Part shown: positions 8,506 to 17,607 of the stretch, in pieces
Numbering within the stretch: the first letter of the stretch is position 1
Layout: every line of letters starts with the position of its first letter
Origin: Mucilaginibacter ginsenosidivorans
Lineage (GTDB): Bacteria > Bacteroidota > Bacteroidia > Sphingobacteriales > Sphingobacteriaceae
Length of the DNA stretch: 64,000 nucleotides
Assembly: GCF_007971025.1 (NCBI RefSeq)
Contig: NZ_CP042436.1
Span: 682,001-746,000 of the forward strand
Direction of reading: 5' to 3'
Position numbers and translations under genes: made by a program
Notes under the pieces: generated by a model
The model's database searches: none
What the model saw: only the letters and a program-made list of their open reading frames with translations
Told to the model about the DNA's origin: nothing

Positions 8506-9322
8506 TGAAAGTATACGATTTATTGTTTTATCCGCCGCGTTCCTGTTCGCGCTGGTGGCCGGGTTCATCGTATATTTTGTGATATTATATCAAAAAAAAC
8601 AGCTTAAAAATAAAAAGGATCAGGAAGAACGTGAGGCCTTTTACCGCCAGGAAGTGCTAAAAACCCAGATAGAGATACAGGAGCAAACTTTTGAACATGT
8701 TAGTAAGGAAATACATGATAATATTACACAGGTACTATCATTTGTAAAGCTTTCCATGGGCACATTGGGGAATACCCTGGATGACGCCAAAAAAGCGAAA
8801 ATGAATGAAAGCCGCGAACTGATAGCGCAGGCGATAACCGACCTGCGCGACCTTTCAAAAAGCATGAGTTTTGAACACATAACATCGCTCGGCTTAACAA
8901 AAACTATTGAAAGGGAGGTTGAAAAATTAAATAAAAGCGAGCTTGTAAAAACTACATTTTTAACTGAAGGGCAACCGTACCCGCTTGGTGAGCAGCGTGA
9001 ACTGGTTTTATTCAGGATATTGCAGGAAGCTTTAAATAACGCGTTAAAGCACGCTAAGGCTAAACATTTTAAAATCGACTTGCAATATCAGCATGATTTG
9101 TTTACCTTGAGCATCGAAGACGATGGTGCAGGTTTTTCGCCTGAATTGCTTAATAATAAAAGTGGTTCAGGATTAAGAAATATGGGGAACCGTGCTGCAC
9201 TGATCGGAGGAAATGCAACAATTGATAGCGCTCCGGGAGAGGGCTGTCGTATCAAGGTTTCCCTAAACCCTTTTAAGCAATTATATATCGATGGAGGCCC
9301 CCATCCAAATAGCGTTAGTTGA
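8498..9322 (+). CDS. sensor histidine kinase, HisKA_3/NarX type
   Basis: 274 aa: one membrane helix (about residues 8-32), a coiled-coil linker rich in K/E/Q, a HisKA_3 dimerisation domain with the phospho-acceptor in EIHDNITQV (His73), and an HATPase_c domain with EALNNALKHAKA (N box), DDGAGFS and GSGLRNMGNRA (G boxes). There is no periplasmic sensor domain, so input must come from elsewhere, most simply the preceding 7-TM proteins. ATG 8498 is chosen because a TTG further up lies inside the previous gene and adds nothing. The 3' end overlaps the response regulator by 32 nt. Confidence 0.92.
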   Translation: MDNESIRFIVLSAAFLFALVAGFIVYFVILYQKKQLKNKKDQEEREAFYRQEVLKTQIEIQEQTFEHVSKEIHDNITQVLSFVKLSMGTLGNTLDDAKKAKMNESRELIAQAITDLRDLSKSMSFEHITSLGLTKTIEREVEKLNKSELVKTTFLTEGQPYPLGEQRELVLFRILQEALNNALKHAKAKHFKIDLQYQHDLFTLSIEDDGAGFSPELLNNKSGSGLRNMGNRAALIGGNATIDSAPGEGCRIKVSLNPFKQLYIDGGPHPNSVS

Positions 9323-9929
9323 CGATCACCGGCTTTTCAGGAGCGGCATAGCTTATTTGATCAATAATTTTCATCATTACAGCGTTCTTTTCGAAGCTGG
9401 TGACGGGGAGGAAATGATCAAAAAGATACAGTCCAAATTGAAGCCGGACATCATTTTGCTGGACATCAGTATGCCCAAAATGGACGGCATATCGACAGCA
9501 AGATGGCTGCGTACCAACCATCCCGACATCAAGATCATTGTGCTTTCGATGTTTGAAGATGCCGAAAAGGTTTTGACAATGGTAAGGATGGGAGTAAAAG
9601 GCTATTTACTTAAGGACGCTGAGCCGGTGGACTTCGAGGATGCTTTAATGAAGGTGGCCAACGACGAGATATACTATCCGGATTTCGTTACCCGCCACCT
9701 GGTGCACAATATCAACATAGACTTTACCCTGGCCAAACTAAATAGCCGCGAAATTGAATTTTTAAAGCTATCAGCCACCGAGCTTACCTACAAAGAGATA
9801 GCCGAACACATGTGCATCAGTTCGCGGACAGTTGACGGCTACCGCGACCAGCTTTTTGAGAAACTCCAGATCAAAAGCCGCATTGGCCTGGTCCTTTACG
9901 CGATAAAAAATAAATTGATCGACGTTTGA
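9291..9929 (+). CDS. NarL/FixJ-family response regulator
   Basis: 212 aa with an N-terminal receiver domain (acidic pair D11-D12, phospho-acceptor in ILLDISMPKMDG, Asp58, lysine in GYLLKDAEP) and a C-terminal LuxR-type helix-turn-helix (about residues 145-205; LNSREIEFLKL, TYKEIAEHMCISSRTVDGYR). It is the evident partner of the kinase whose 3' end it overlaps by 32 nt. Its targets are not visible. It probably controls its own operon or genes elsewhere. Confidence 0.95.
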   Translation: MEAPIQIALVDDHRLFRSGIAYLINNFHHYSVLFEAGDGEEMIKKIQSKLKPDIILLDISMPKMDGISTARWLRTNHPDIKIIVLSMFEDAEKVLTMVRMGVKGYLLKDAEPVDFEDALMKVANDEIYYPDFVTRHLVHNINIDFTLAKLNSREIEFLKLSATELTYKEIAEHMCISSRTVDGYRDQLFEKLQIKSRIGLVLYAIKNKLIDV

Positions 9930-9931
9930 TG

Positions 9932-9954
9932 ATTTGCTAATATTTTTAGCAAAT
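9932..9954 (+). terminator. AT-rich stem-loop between response regulator and radical SAM gene
   Basis: Perfect 9-bp arms (9932-9940 and 9946-9954) around a 5-nt loop, ending 7 nt before the ATG at 9962. It may end the signalling operon, or it could mask initiation of the next gene. Confidence 0.45.
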
Positions 9955-9961
9955 TTGTCTT

Positions 9962-11032
9962 ATGTCACACGAGGAAAATCCCGATTTTTTTAAGGGCAGG
10001 GGGGCGCAGGTCAATATTCACAATAAGTTCCTGAAGAACAAATATGTACTTGAGCATGTAGAGGGGCTCGACGAGCCTTTGCTCGAAAACTCGGCTACCC
10101 AAATATTCGAGGAAACGCCGAAAAAGATAGTAAGCGAATCGAACAGTCCCGATCTCAGCCATATGTATTCCATCAACCCTTACCAGGGTTGCGAACACGG
10201 CTGCATCTATTGCTACGCACGTAACACGCACGAATACTACGGCTTTAGCGCCGGGCTTGATTTTGAACGGAAAATTATTGTAAAGCGTAACGCAGCAGAA
10301 TTGCTGGAGCAGTACTTTAACAAAAAAAATTATGAGCCGGTTGCTATCCTGTTGTCAGGCAATACGGATTGCTACCAGCCGATGGAACGCAAGCTGAAAA
10401 TTACCCGCTCGCTGCTGGAAATTTTCCTTCGGTACCGTAACCCGGTAAGCATCATTACCAAAAACAACGTCATTCTGCGTGACCTGGACATTTTGAGCGA
10501 ACTGGGTAAACTAAACCTCGTGCACGCCAATATCTCTATTACATCGCTTAACGAGCAGATAAGGCAGAAACTAGAACCACGCACCGTGACTGCCTCCGGC
10601 CGCCTGGCAGTGATTCAAAAGCTGACTGAGATAGGCGTGCCGGTGCGGGTAATGGCAGCGCCTATTATCCCGGGGTTGAACAGCAACGAGATACCGGCAA
10701 TTATTAAAGCTGCCGCCGACCGGGGAGCAAGAGCTGCCGGCTTTACCATTGTGAGGCTCAATGGCAGCATAGCCGAGATATTCACGGACTGGATACACAA
10801 AGCTTTCCCGGACAGGGCCGAAAAGGTGTTGAACATGATCAGGGCCTGCCACGAAGGCAAGCTGAACGACAGCGAATTTGGCCGCCGCATGGGCGGCGAT
10901 GGCAAGGTAGCTGAATCAATCCATCAAATGTTTAGGATGGCTACCAACCGCTTTATGGCCGGCAGGGAAATGCCGCCATTTGATTATAGTTTGTTTGTGC
11001 CGAAGAACGGGAGGCAGACAAGCCTGTTTTAA
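9962..11032 (+). CDS. PA0069-family radical SAM protein (SplB-like)
   Basis: 356 aa. The radical SAM cluster motif is C-X3-C-X2-C (Cys77, Cys81, Cys84 in GCEHGCIYCYARNTHEYYG), the spacing typical of the PA0069 group related to spore photoproduct lyase. Downstream LLSGNTDCYQP and ITKNNVILRD fit the SAM-binding barrel. The substrate of this family is not established; a DNA- or nucleotide-related role is often assumed from SplB similarity. It is a single gene between an upstream stem-loop and a bidirectional terminator. Confidence 0.9.
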   Translation: MSHEENPDFFKGRGAQVNIHNKFLKNKYVLEHVEGLDEPLLENSATQIFEETPKKIVSESNSPDLSHMYSINPYQGCEHGCIYCYARNTHEYYGFSAGLDFERKIIVKRNAAELLEQYFNKKNYEPVAILLSGNTDCYQPMERKLKITRSLLEIFLRYRNPVSIITKNNVILRDLDILSELGKLNLVHANISITSLNEQIRQKLEPRTVTASGRLAVIQKLTEIGVPVRVMAAPIIPGLNSNEIPAIIKAAADRGARAAGFTIVRLNGSIAEIFTDWIHKAFPDRAEKVLNMIRACHEGKLNDSEFGRRMGGDGKVAESIHQMFRMATNRFMAGREMPPFDYSLFVPKNGRQTSLF

Positions 11033-11040
11033 TATCAAAC

Positions 11041-11064
11041 AAAAAGCGCCCTATTAAGGCGCTT
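11041..11064 (-). terminator. bidirectional terminator between convergent genes
   Basis: AAGCGCC (11044-11050), 7-nt loop, GGCGCTT (11058-11064). Read on the minus strand it runs into TTTTTG, a good intrinsic terminator for the zinc-ribbon gene; on the plus strand the tail is weaker. Confidence 0.75.
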
Positions 11065-11100
11065 ATTAAATTTCTATAACTCCCTTGAGGGACGTTGACT

Positions 11101-11844
11101 TTACGCAGTCTCTACTTCCAAAGCCATCTGCTCATCAACCAAAATACGGCCGCAATGTTCGCAAACAATGATTTTTTTGCGTTGGCGGATGTCCGACTGG
11201 CGCTGAGGCGGGATCTGATTGAAGCAACCTGAGCACGAATCGCGCTGGATAGTTACTACAGCCAAACCATTCTTTGCGTTACCGCGCAAACGGTTGTAAG
11301 CGATCAGCAAACGTTCCTCGATACCTGCAGCAGCTTTGTCAGCTTCCGAGTTCAGCTCGTTCTCTTCCTTTTCAGTTTCCGAAGTAATGGTGCCAAGCTC
11401 AGCTTTTTTAGCATCAAGGTCAGCACGGCGGCCTTCCAAATCGGCAAGCGCTTTTTCGTATATCTGGGTTTTGGTTGTTATCTCGTAACCAAATTCTTTG
11501 ATCTTCTTTTCGCTTACCTGTATGTCAAGTCCCTGTATCTCTATCTCTTTCGAGATGGCATCGTACTCACGGTTATTCTTTACTTCGTTAAGCTGTGCTT
11601 CGTATTTTTTGATGTTGGCCTGTGCATCCCTTATCAGGTTTTTGCGGGTCACAATATCATCTTCTAAATCATCCAGCTCATTTTTTATTTTCTGAATGCG
11701 TGTTTCCAATCCTTCTACATCATCTTCCAGGTCGGCAACTTCCATAGGCAGTTCACCTCTTACCTGGCGTATCTTGTCAATCTTGGTGTGGATGGTTTGT
11801 AGTTCGTATAAAGCTTTCAGCTTCTGTTCTACGGTTTGTTCCAT
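11101..11844 (-). CDS. C4-type zinc ribbon / long coiled-coil protein (DUF164)
   Basis: 247 aa. Residues about 1-185 form a nearly continuous antiparallel-type coiled coil (heptads of L/I/E/K/R). The C-terminus is a zinc ribbon with CSGC and CEHC pairs about 25 residues apart. This architecture is the DUF164/zf-RING_7 family, generally annotated as a nucleic-acid-binding protein of unknown function. Its ATG shares one base with the stop codon of the Nif3 gene (TAATG), so translation is coupled; the pairing with Nif3 is widespread in bacteria. Confidence 0.9.
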   Translation of the reverse strand: MEQTVEQKLKALYELQTIHTKIDKIRQVRGELPMEVADLEDDVEGLETRIQKIKNELDDLEDDIVTRKNLIRDAQANIKKYEAQLNEVKNNREYDAISKEIEIQGLDIQVSEKKIKEFGYEITTKTQIYEKALADLEGRRADLDAKKAELGTITSETEKEENELNSEADKAAAGIEERLLIAYNRLRGNAKNGLAVVTIQRDSCSGCFNQIPPQRQSDIRQRKKIIVCEHCGRILVDEQMALEVETA

Positions 11845-12941
11845 TAAATAAAATATTTGACGGGGTTTGTATTAATCTCTGTTAAACGGACGGCAAAGTT
11901 AGGAAATTTTTTCTGAATAATATCATACAATAATTGAGCCGTAAATTGCTCACTTTCAAAATGTCCGATATCGGCTATAACCAGCTTTCCCTCGGCGTCA
12001 AAAAACTCATGATATTTGTAATCGGCGGTGACAAAAAAGTCGGCCCCTGCCGATATGGCATGCTTCAGCAGGAAGCTTCCGGCACCACCGCACACTGCTA
12101 CGCGCTTTACCGGTTTGCCGGTTAACGCCGTATGCCTGATGACCTTTGCATCCATGCTTTGCTTAATAACAAACAGGAACTCCTCGCCGCTCATTTCTTC
12201 GTCCAATTCACCTATCATACCCGAACCTATCTGCTGGTGCTGATTAGTTAAATTATATAAGTCATAAGCTACTTCCTCGTAAGGGTGAGCCAGGAACAGT
12301 GCCATGAGTAACTTACTTTCTATAGGCGCAGGATACACGGTCTCAATCCTCACCTCGTTTTCGTAATGCCGTTTGCCTGGTTCGCCTACATAGGGATTAG
12401 TATCTTCGCCGCCTTTAAAAGTTCCCGTACCTTCAGCGTTAAAACTGCACTCACTATAGTCGCCTATATTTCCCGCCCCGGCGTGAAAAAGGGCGTTTCT
12501 TACCTGCTCGGCTTTTTCCACGGGCACATAAGTAACCAGCTTTTTCAGCAAGCCATTTTTTGGCGACAGTATGCGGCAATTCTTCAACTCCAGCATCTCG
12601 CATATCTTCGCATTCACTCCCTCCATCACGTTATCCAGGTTGGTGTGAATGGCGTAGATGGCAATGTTGTTTTTGATGGCCTTTTCAACCACACGCTCTA
12701 CGTAAGTTTTTCCGTTAAATCTTTTCAATCCGCGGAAAACTATGGGGTGATGTGAAATGATGACCTCGCACTGTTTTGCTATGGCCTCTTCCACAATAGC
12801 CTCGGTACAATCGAGCGACAATAACGCCTGGTGCACTTCTTTGTCAGGGTGACCGACGATAAGGCCGGAATTGTCATAATCCTCCTGGTAATTCAAAGGA
12901 GCCAGGCTTTCAAGGTAGGCGGTCAGCAGCGATAGTTTCAT
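11844..12941 (-). CDS. Nif3-like dinuclear metal-centre protein
   Basis: 365 aa, the long YqfO-type form of the Nif3/GTP cyclohydrolase-I-type-2-like family, with the central PII-like insertion between two halves of the Nif3 fold. Metal-binding motifs: ISHHPIVFRGLK, HTNLDN and DIGHFESEQF. The proteins form hexamers with a two-metal site; the reaction is not settled. It overlaps the zinc-ribbon gene by one base and both belong to one operon ended by the hairpin at 11041-11064. Confidence 0.92.
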   Translation of the reverse strand: MKLSLLTAYLESLAPLNYQEDYDNSGLIVGHPDKEVHQALLSLDCTEAIVEEAIAKQCEVIISHHPIVFRGLKRFNGKTYVERVVEKAIKNNIAIYAIHTNLDNVMEGVNAKICEMLELKNCRILSPKNGLLKKLVTYVPVEKAEQVRNALFHAGAGNIGDYSECSFNAEGTGTFKGGEDTNPYVGEPGKRHYENEVRIETVYPAPIESKLLMALFLAHPYEEVAYDLYNLTNQHQQIGSGMIGELDEEMSGEEFLFVIKQSMDAKVIRHTALTGKPVKRVAVCGGAGSFLLKHAISAGADFFVTADYKYHEFFDAEGKLVIADIGHFESEQFTAQLLYDIIQKKFPNFAVRLTEINTNPVKYFI

Positions 12942-12973
12942 AAGGCTAAATTACTAATATCAACATTCGCTTT

Positions 12974-14401
12974 TTAATAGGTCAACTTAAATGCCGCTGC
13001 ATATTGCAGGCCGTTATTGCTTTGCATTGATTTTGGTATCGTCACCAGGATATCTCCACCTTCCTGTTTCCATCTCAGTTTTTGCCTGATCCCCAGCAGA
13101 GCTATCTTTTTAACTTTCCTGTCGTTTCCGGTCGGTATTTTAACAACCGGTTCAAAGGCTACATCATTGTTTTTTGACAATAAAAAAGCGTATTCATCGC
13201 TCCCGCCGTTGGTTTGCGTAAAGAATATATCACCTGCCGAATAGGGCGCAACCGCTTTGGACGCGTAGATGCCTTCGCCGTTGATCTTTATCCATTTGCC
13301 TATATCGGCCAGGCGCTTGTAAGCTTCCGGGTCCCAGTCACCATCCGGCCCCGGACCGATATTCATCAGGAAATTACCACCCCGCGACACGATCTTGATG
13401 AGCAACTGAACAATTTGCAACGACGGTTTATAATGATCGCCAGGAACGTAGCTCCATGAGTTGCCCATTGTCATACAGGTTTCCCAGGGATGACTCAGCG
13501 GCTCTGCGGGCACCTGCTGCTCGGGCGTAGTATAATTTTCGTACGGTCCGGTTACGGTGCGGTCCACCACGATCAACCCGGGCTGCCTGGCACGAGCCAT
13601 TGCCGCTATTTTAGGCATATCAATGTCCTGGTCAAATTTGATACCCTGCTGCCAGTCGACACTTCTGTCAACGGTTTTCAGCGGTCTAACCCAGCCGCCA
13701 TCAAGCCACAGGATATCCATTTTCCCGTAACCGGTCATCAGCTCCTGTATCTGGTTGTAGGTATAATCTTTAAATTGCTGCCATTTATCCGGGTGTTTGG
13801 CCGGGTCGTAATTTACGTTCCTGTCCTTCGGGGGAAAATACGGCCACCAGTAATAAGGGCTATGCCAGTCGGGTTTTGAAAAATAGGCTCCGGTCATAAA
13901 ATGTTCCTTCCTGAACGCGTTGAATATTTCAAGGGCCACATTACTTTTCGGATTGGATGAAAATGGCGTTTTAGGACTGGTCACTTTATAATCCGTCTGT
14001 TTGGTATCGAACATGCAAAATCCGTCATGATGCTTGGTAGTGAACACGACATACTTCATACCGGCGTCCTTTGCCGCCTTTACCCATTTGTCCGGGTCGA
14101 AGTGCGTAGGGTTAAAGGTCGTTTGCAGGTTTTCGTAGGCCTTTACATAAGTATTATAGTCGGCGCTGTAAGGGCCTTTGCGCTGCGTCCATCCTTCATC
14201 CTCGGGGCAAATGCTCCAGCTTTCAACCACACCCCATTCGCTGTAAGGGCCCCAGTGCATAAACAGCCCGAATTTCAGGTCCTGCCATTGCGCCAGCTTA
14301 TGCTGTACGGCAGTATCGGTTGGTGGCACATACCCGTCATTTTTTTGAGCGTTTGTTGTTAAGCTTAAAACTACCAGGATAAAGGCAAGCGTGTGTTTCA
14401 T
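12974..14401 (-). CDS. secreted alpha-L-fucosidase (GH29)
   Basis: 475 aa with a signal peptide (MKHTLAFILVVLSLTTNAQ). The GH29 catalytic domain is clear: WQDLKFGLFMHWGPYSEWGV near residue 45, VFTTKHHDGFCMFD, and MDILWLDGGW carrying the likely nucleophile aspartate. GNFLMNIGPGPDGDW closes the barrel and a short beta-domain follows. It would release L-fucose from glycans in the periplasm or outside the cell. It sits alone, not in a PUL: no SusC/SusD pair is in the window. Confidence 0.95.
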   Translation of the reverse strand: MKHTLAFILVVLSLTTNAQKNDGYVPPTDTAVQHKLAQWQDLKFGLFMHWGPYSEWGVVESWSICPEDEGWTQRKGPYSADYNTYVKAYENLQTTFNPTHFDPDKWVKAAKDAGMKYVVFTTKHHDGFCMFDTKQTDYKVTSPKTPFSSNPKSNVALEIFNAFRKEHFMTGAYFSKPDWHSPYYWWPYFPPKDRNVNYDPAKHPDKWQQFKDYTYNQIQELMTGYGKMDILWLDGGWVRPLKTVDRSVDWQQGIKFDQDIDMPKIAAMARARQPGLIVVDRTVTGPYENYTTPEQQVPAEPLSHPWETCMTMGNSWSYVPGDHYKPSLQIVQLLIKIVSRGGNFLMNIGPGPDGDWDPEAYKRLADIGKWIKINGEGIYASKAVAPYSAGDIFFTQTNGGSDEYAFLLSKNNDVAFEPVVKIPTGNDRKVKKIALLGIRQKLRWKQEGGDILVTIPKSMQSNNGLQYAAAFKLTY

Positions 14402-14427
14402 AAAGTATGAGTCAATTGATTATATTT

Positions 14428-15375
14428 TTAAGTATTCATCCAAACCACCTTCTGCTCCGGTTGATGCGGCTGCGCGATGATACCGCCATAAAGCTCCGGC
14501 CTTCGGGCTTTAATGTACCGGTAACCACCCGCATCTGTCAGCTTTTCCGGAACAATGGTCGCTATAACGATCTCGTTCTCAAAACTGCGGCATTCGGCAA
14601 CGATGTCACCAAAAGGATCGACGATCATCGAACAACCATTTTTCAACTGGTCGTCGTCCATACCGATGGGATTCGAGAACACCGCATATATCGCATTATC
14701 GTACGCCCTCGCCGGCAACCATTTCATCAGCCAGGCCCGGCCCTTCAATCCATCAAACTCCTGCCTTAAAGTAGTCGGATCCGCATACCTGTTCTCCCAC
14801 AATTTAGGGTCGACAAAGCCCGCACCCGGACGGGTAGACGGCGTGCACATGGTAACATGCGGCATAAAAACGATATCGGCCCCTAATAATTTTACCGCCC
14901 GGACGTTTTCGATGATATTATTATCATAGCAGATCAAAATGCTGCATTTCCATCCGTAAAGATCGAATACCACATACTGGTCGCCGGGTGTCAGGTGGGG
15001 GTTGATAAAAGGGTGCAGTTTATGGTATTTAGCAACCAGTCCGTTCTTATCAGCACAAACCTGTGTTTTGTAAAGTTTATTATCCGCGTCTTTTTCAAAC
15101 AAGCCGGCGAGTACGGTAATATCGTATTTTCGGGCTATGTCTATCAGTTTCTGTACGCTTGGCCCATCCGGAACAAACTCAGCTATATCGAGCATTTGAC
15201 TTTTATCCAGGTGCCGCGCAAAACTATACCCGGTTATGGAACATTCGTGGAAACTAACAATATCAGCCCCATTTGCCGCAGCTTCAGCGGTAAGCCTTTC
15301 GATAACAGAAAGATTGTACGCCTTATCGGCGCTCTTAGTCTCGAATTGGGCGGTAGCGATCTTCAGGTTTTTCAT
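14428..15375 (-). CDS. nitrilase-superfamily carbon-nitrogen hydrolase
   Basis: 315-aa cytoplasmic amidase/nitrilase. The catalytic triad is complete: Glu44 (SFHECSITGYS), Lys119 (KYHKLHPF) and Cys149 (ILICYDNNIIENVR). Substrate cannot be deduced; closest styles are aliphatic amidases or N-carbamoyl hydrolases. The frame extends to 15435, but the ATG at 15375 is right because family similarity starts there and a -7 element (15390-15397) lies just upstream. It is divergent from nothing and is followed by the fucosidase gene 26 nt downstream. Confidence 0.9.
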   Translation of the reverse strand: MKNLKIATAQFETKSADKAYNLSVIERLTAEAAANGADIVSFHECSITGYSFARHLDKSQMLDIAEFVPDGPSVQKLIDIARKYDITVLAGLFEKDADNKLYKTQVCADKNGLVAKYHKLHPFINPHLTPGDQYVVFDLYGWKCSILICYDNNIIENVRAVKLLGADIVFMPHVTMCTPSTRPGAGFVDPKLWENRYADPTTLRQEFDGLKGRAWLMKWLPARAYDNAIYAVFSNPIGMDDDQLKNGCSMIVDPFGDIVAECRSFENEIVIATIVPEKLTDAGGYRYIKARRPELYGGIIAQPHQPEQKVVWMNT

Positions 15376-15389
15376 TTTTGTTTTTTCTT

Positions 15390-15397
15390 CAAAGGTA
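15390..15397 (-). promoter_or_regulatory. -7 element for nitrilase gene
   Basis: TACCTTTG on the minus strand matches TAnnTTTG and ends 14 nt before the ATG at 15375. It lies within the frame extension, which supports the shorter start. Confidence 0.5.
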
Positions 15398-15461
15398 GCC
15401 GTCAAAAAAACGCCTGAATTGTACATTCCCGACAAAACCGACTAAATATAGCAATCAAAAG

Positions 15462-16265
15462 CTAATTAACGATTACCAGGTTAACCGCCAGCGTACGCGC
15501 CGCCGACCTGTATTGTGTGGGTGTGAGCCCCGTTATCTGCTTAAAATTGCGTATTAAATGCGCCTGATCGTAATAACCGGATTCCAGCCCGGCGATAGTC
15601 AGTGAGTCTTTTTTACCCGAAGACCGGATAAGCGATAAAAAATGATGCAATCTTACGATTTGTAAATATTTGACGGGCGATGTTCCTATAGCCTGGTCAA
15701 AAATGCGCTCGAGACGGCGTTCTGTATAGCCTGTCATGTTTACCAATTCGTTCACCGTCAGCTGTCCTTTTACCTGCATAACTGCATTGACAATTGTTCT
15801 CAACTGGTTCGCGTCTGCTCCGGAATCTTTAAAAAGGCTTTTAAAATACCCCTCTATGGTAGCGATGGCTTTGGGGTATGATCCTGCTGAACTCAAAGCG
15901 TCATTGACCGAATAGCTTTGCCGGCCGAATATTAAATTTGCGTCAATGATCTGCGCCTTCAGTTCCTCTGCCGGGATACCACATAGGCTGAAGAATCCGT
16001 AAGGCTGAAAAACAACGATCAGCAATTCCGTTTCATCCTCGCTAATAATATCCAGGTAATCGCCCAATTGCCCGTAAATGAAGGCTGCCGGTAAGGGCTC
16101 AACAAATTGGCTGTCTTTCTTTCGGATTATAAGCTGCCCGCCGGTTACAAAAACCATTCCCGTGTTCCCGTCGGAAAAAAGGCGTAGTGGCTTACGGTAA
16201 CTGCATTTCAAAAACAGGTAATGTTTGATGCAAAAAGACCAGGCCGGCGATGGAGGGAGCTGCAT
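15462..16265 (-). CDS. AraC-family transcriptional regulator
   Basis: 267 aa. The N-terminal half is a cupin-like ligand-binding region (YRKPLRLFSDGNTGMVFV, DUF6597 style). The C-terminal half has the two AraC helix-turn-helices: TVNELVNMTGYTERRLERIF and SLTIAGLESGYYDQAHLIRN, ending ITGLTPTQYR. Ligand and targets are unknown. The start at 16265 is set by a -7 element at 16282-16289 lying inside the upstream open frame. Confidence 0.92.
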   Translation of the reverse strand: MQLPPSPAWSFCIKHYLFLKCSYRKPLRLFSDGNTGMVFVTGGQLIIRKKDSQFVEPLPAAFIYGQLGDYLDIISEDETELLIVVFQPYGFFSLCGIPAEELKAQIIDANLIFGRQSYSVNDALSSAGSYPKAIATIEGYFKSLFKDSGADANQLRTIVNAVMQVKGQLTVNELVNMTGYTERRLERIFDQAIGTSPVKYLQIVRLHHFLSLIRSSGKKDSLTIAGLESGYYDQAHLIRNFKQITGLTPTQYRSAARTLAVNLVIVN

Positions 16266-16281
16266 TGCTTTTACAATTACA

Positions 16282-16289
16282 CAAATATA
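16282..16289 (-). promoter_or_regulatory. -7 element for AraC-type regulator gene
   Basis: TATATTTG on the minus strand, a perfect TAnnTTTG, ends 16 nt before the ATG at 16265. Confidence 0.55.
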
Positions 16290-16416
16290 GCTTAAATCCA
16301 CTTTTATAGCATCGCTTAAGGCATGCCGGGCTGTTTGAGGTAACGGCAAAAAACCCGGTACTCATAGCAATTGCTTATTGTGCCAGGTATTCTATAGTAA
16401 TGTTCAGCGTATGGCT

Positions 16417-16782
16417 TTAGCTTGCCATTTTGGCCATTTGGAAACTTTCGTAAACCATTTTCTGGTTGTATTCCAGTGTCAGCGATTTGTTGTTTACCAA
16501 ATCAACTATAGTTCCAATCCAGCAAAACCCGAAAGTAAACAAGTAAAGAAGGCCCATTACTGTTTGACCTAGTACAAACCGATGTATCCCCGCTACCCCA
16601 AAAAACCCGATGAGTGTGAAAATCAGTATATCCTGGGAATTCTTCCTTTTGCTGGTATAGCTCATGTAGAAAAACTTCTGCTGGCTTTCGGTCAACTGGG
16701 CCAGGGCCTGCTGTATATATCCCAATTCTTCGGGTGTTACACCGGGAAGAGCCATGTAGGGATTATTTTGGTACATATCCAT
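16417..16782 (-). CDS. TM2-domain membrane protein
   Basis: 121 aa. A short polar N-terminus rich in Q/E is followed by the TM2 domain: KRKNSQDILIF, then GFFGVAGIHRFVLGQ (the DRF-like turn) and LYLFTFGFCWIGTIVDLV, two helices with the family's conserved pattern. Function of TM2 proteins in bacteria is unknown. The ATG at 16782 is used; the longer frame has no support. In many Bacteroidota TM2 and DUF2752 genes are neighbours, as here. Confidence 0.88.
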   Translation of the reverse strand: MDMYQNNPYMALPGVTPEELGYIQQALAQLTESQQKFFYMSYTSKRKNSQDILIFTLIGFFGVAGIHRFVLGQTVMGLLYLFTFGFCWIGTIVDLVNNKSLTLEYNQKMVYESFQMAKMAS

Positions 16783-16898
16783 GATGATGAGTTTTAAAGT
16801 TGATGTAAAACTAATATAGGAGATTATATCCGGCAATACAAAACTGGCAAAATCTGTCATCTATCCGGTGAGCGGCGGAAATATGGCGGCGAAATATA

Positions 16899-17204
16899 TT
16901 ATTTAATTAAAAGCGCATTTTGATCGAAGAACCTGAGCCTTACCAAACTATAAATTCGGTAAAAAATAATACCAAGCGCCGGTATACCCAGCCAGTGAGC
17001 ATGCCACGAGTTGGTTATATTGCCGTGAAATAACCAGGCAATAGAATGCCCTAAGCCGCAGCCCGGGCACCACGTAAAACCTAATGCTTTAAAAGGGCAT
17101 AAGCTGAAATGTGCCGGCCCTGCCGGATCAGCAAAAGCGAGGGCTGCGATTGCCGCGATCCAAAAAACTAACTCGAAATATTTGCTGAATAGCCGCTTAA
17201 TCAA
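16899..17204 (-). CDS. DUF2752 membrane protein
   Basis: 101 aa with two or three membrane helices and the hallmark of DUF2752: CPFKALGFTWCPGCGLGHS. The four cysteines sit at the membrane surface. Function unknown. It overlaps the preceding DUF4199-like gene by 8 nt and is coupled to it. Confidence 0.9.
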   Translation of the reverse strand: MIKRLFSKYFELVFWIAAIAALAFADPAGPAHFSLCPFKALGFTWCPGCGLGHSIAWLFHGNITNSWHAHWLGIPALGIIFYRIYSLVRLRFFDQNALLIK

Positions 17205-17607
17205 CTTTTTTGCCTTTGGTCATTACCAGCAAAGATACCGCCAGAGACGATAAAACCCCGATAAGCAACGCGGCAAATATACGGCCCGAAAAATCCTTCC
17301 AGTTAACCGCTCCGAAATCGATATAATTGATATAGATAATACCTATGAAAACGACGAATATCCCGGCGACGATCAATATCTTAAAACAGTGTACCAGCCC
17401 TTCAAAAAAATTCATTTGCCCCTCCAGTTCTTTATAACAGTAAACTTTTACGCCATAGTATAACCCGATAATGGGTATCAGCACAGAAACAAATTCGATC
17501 GGGTTTACAGTATCATTGCTAAAGGTTAGGCCCATTGCGTGCATAATAAAAAGCCACACGCCACTTAATAGTCCAATAATTAGTCCGGGTACGATTGCGT
17601 TTTTCAT
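17197..17607 (-). CDS. DUF4199-like four-helix membrane protein
   Basis: 136 aa with four membrane helices: MKNAIVPGLIIGLLSGVWLF, VSVLIPIIGLYYGVKVY, a third around ILIVAGIFVVFIGIIY and a C-terminal one. The FFEGLVHCFKI loop between helices 2 and 3 is typical of DUF4199. First gene of a probable three-gene unit with the DUF2752 and TM2 genes. Role unknown. Confidence 0.75.
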   Translation of the reverse strand: MKNAIVPGLIIGLLSGVWLFIMHAMGLTFSNDTVNPIEFVSVLIPIIGLYYGVKVYCYKELEGQMNFFEGLVHCFKILIVAGIFVVFIGIIYINYIDFGAVNWKDFSGRIFAALLIGVLSSLAVSLLVMTKGKKVD

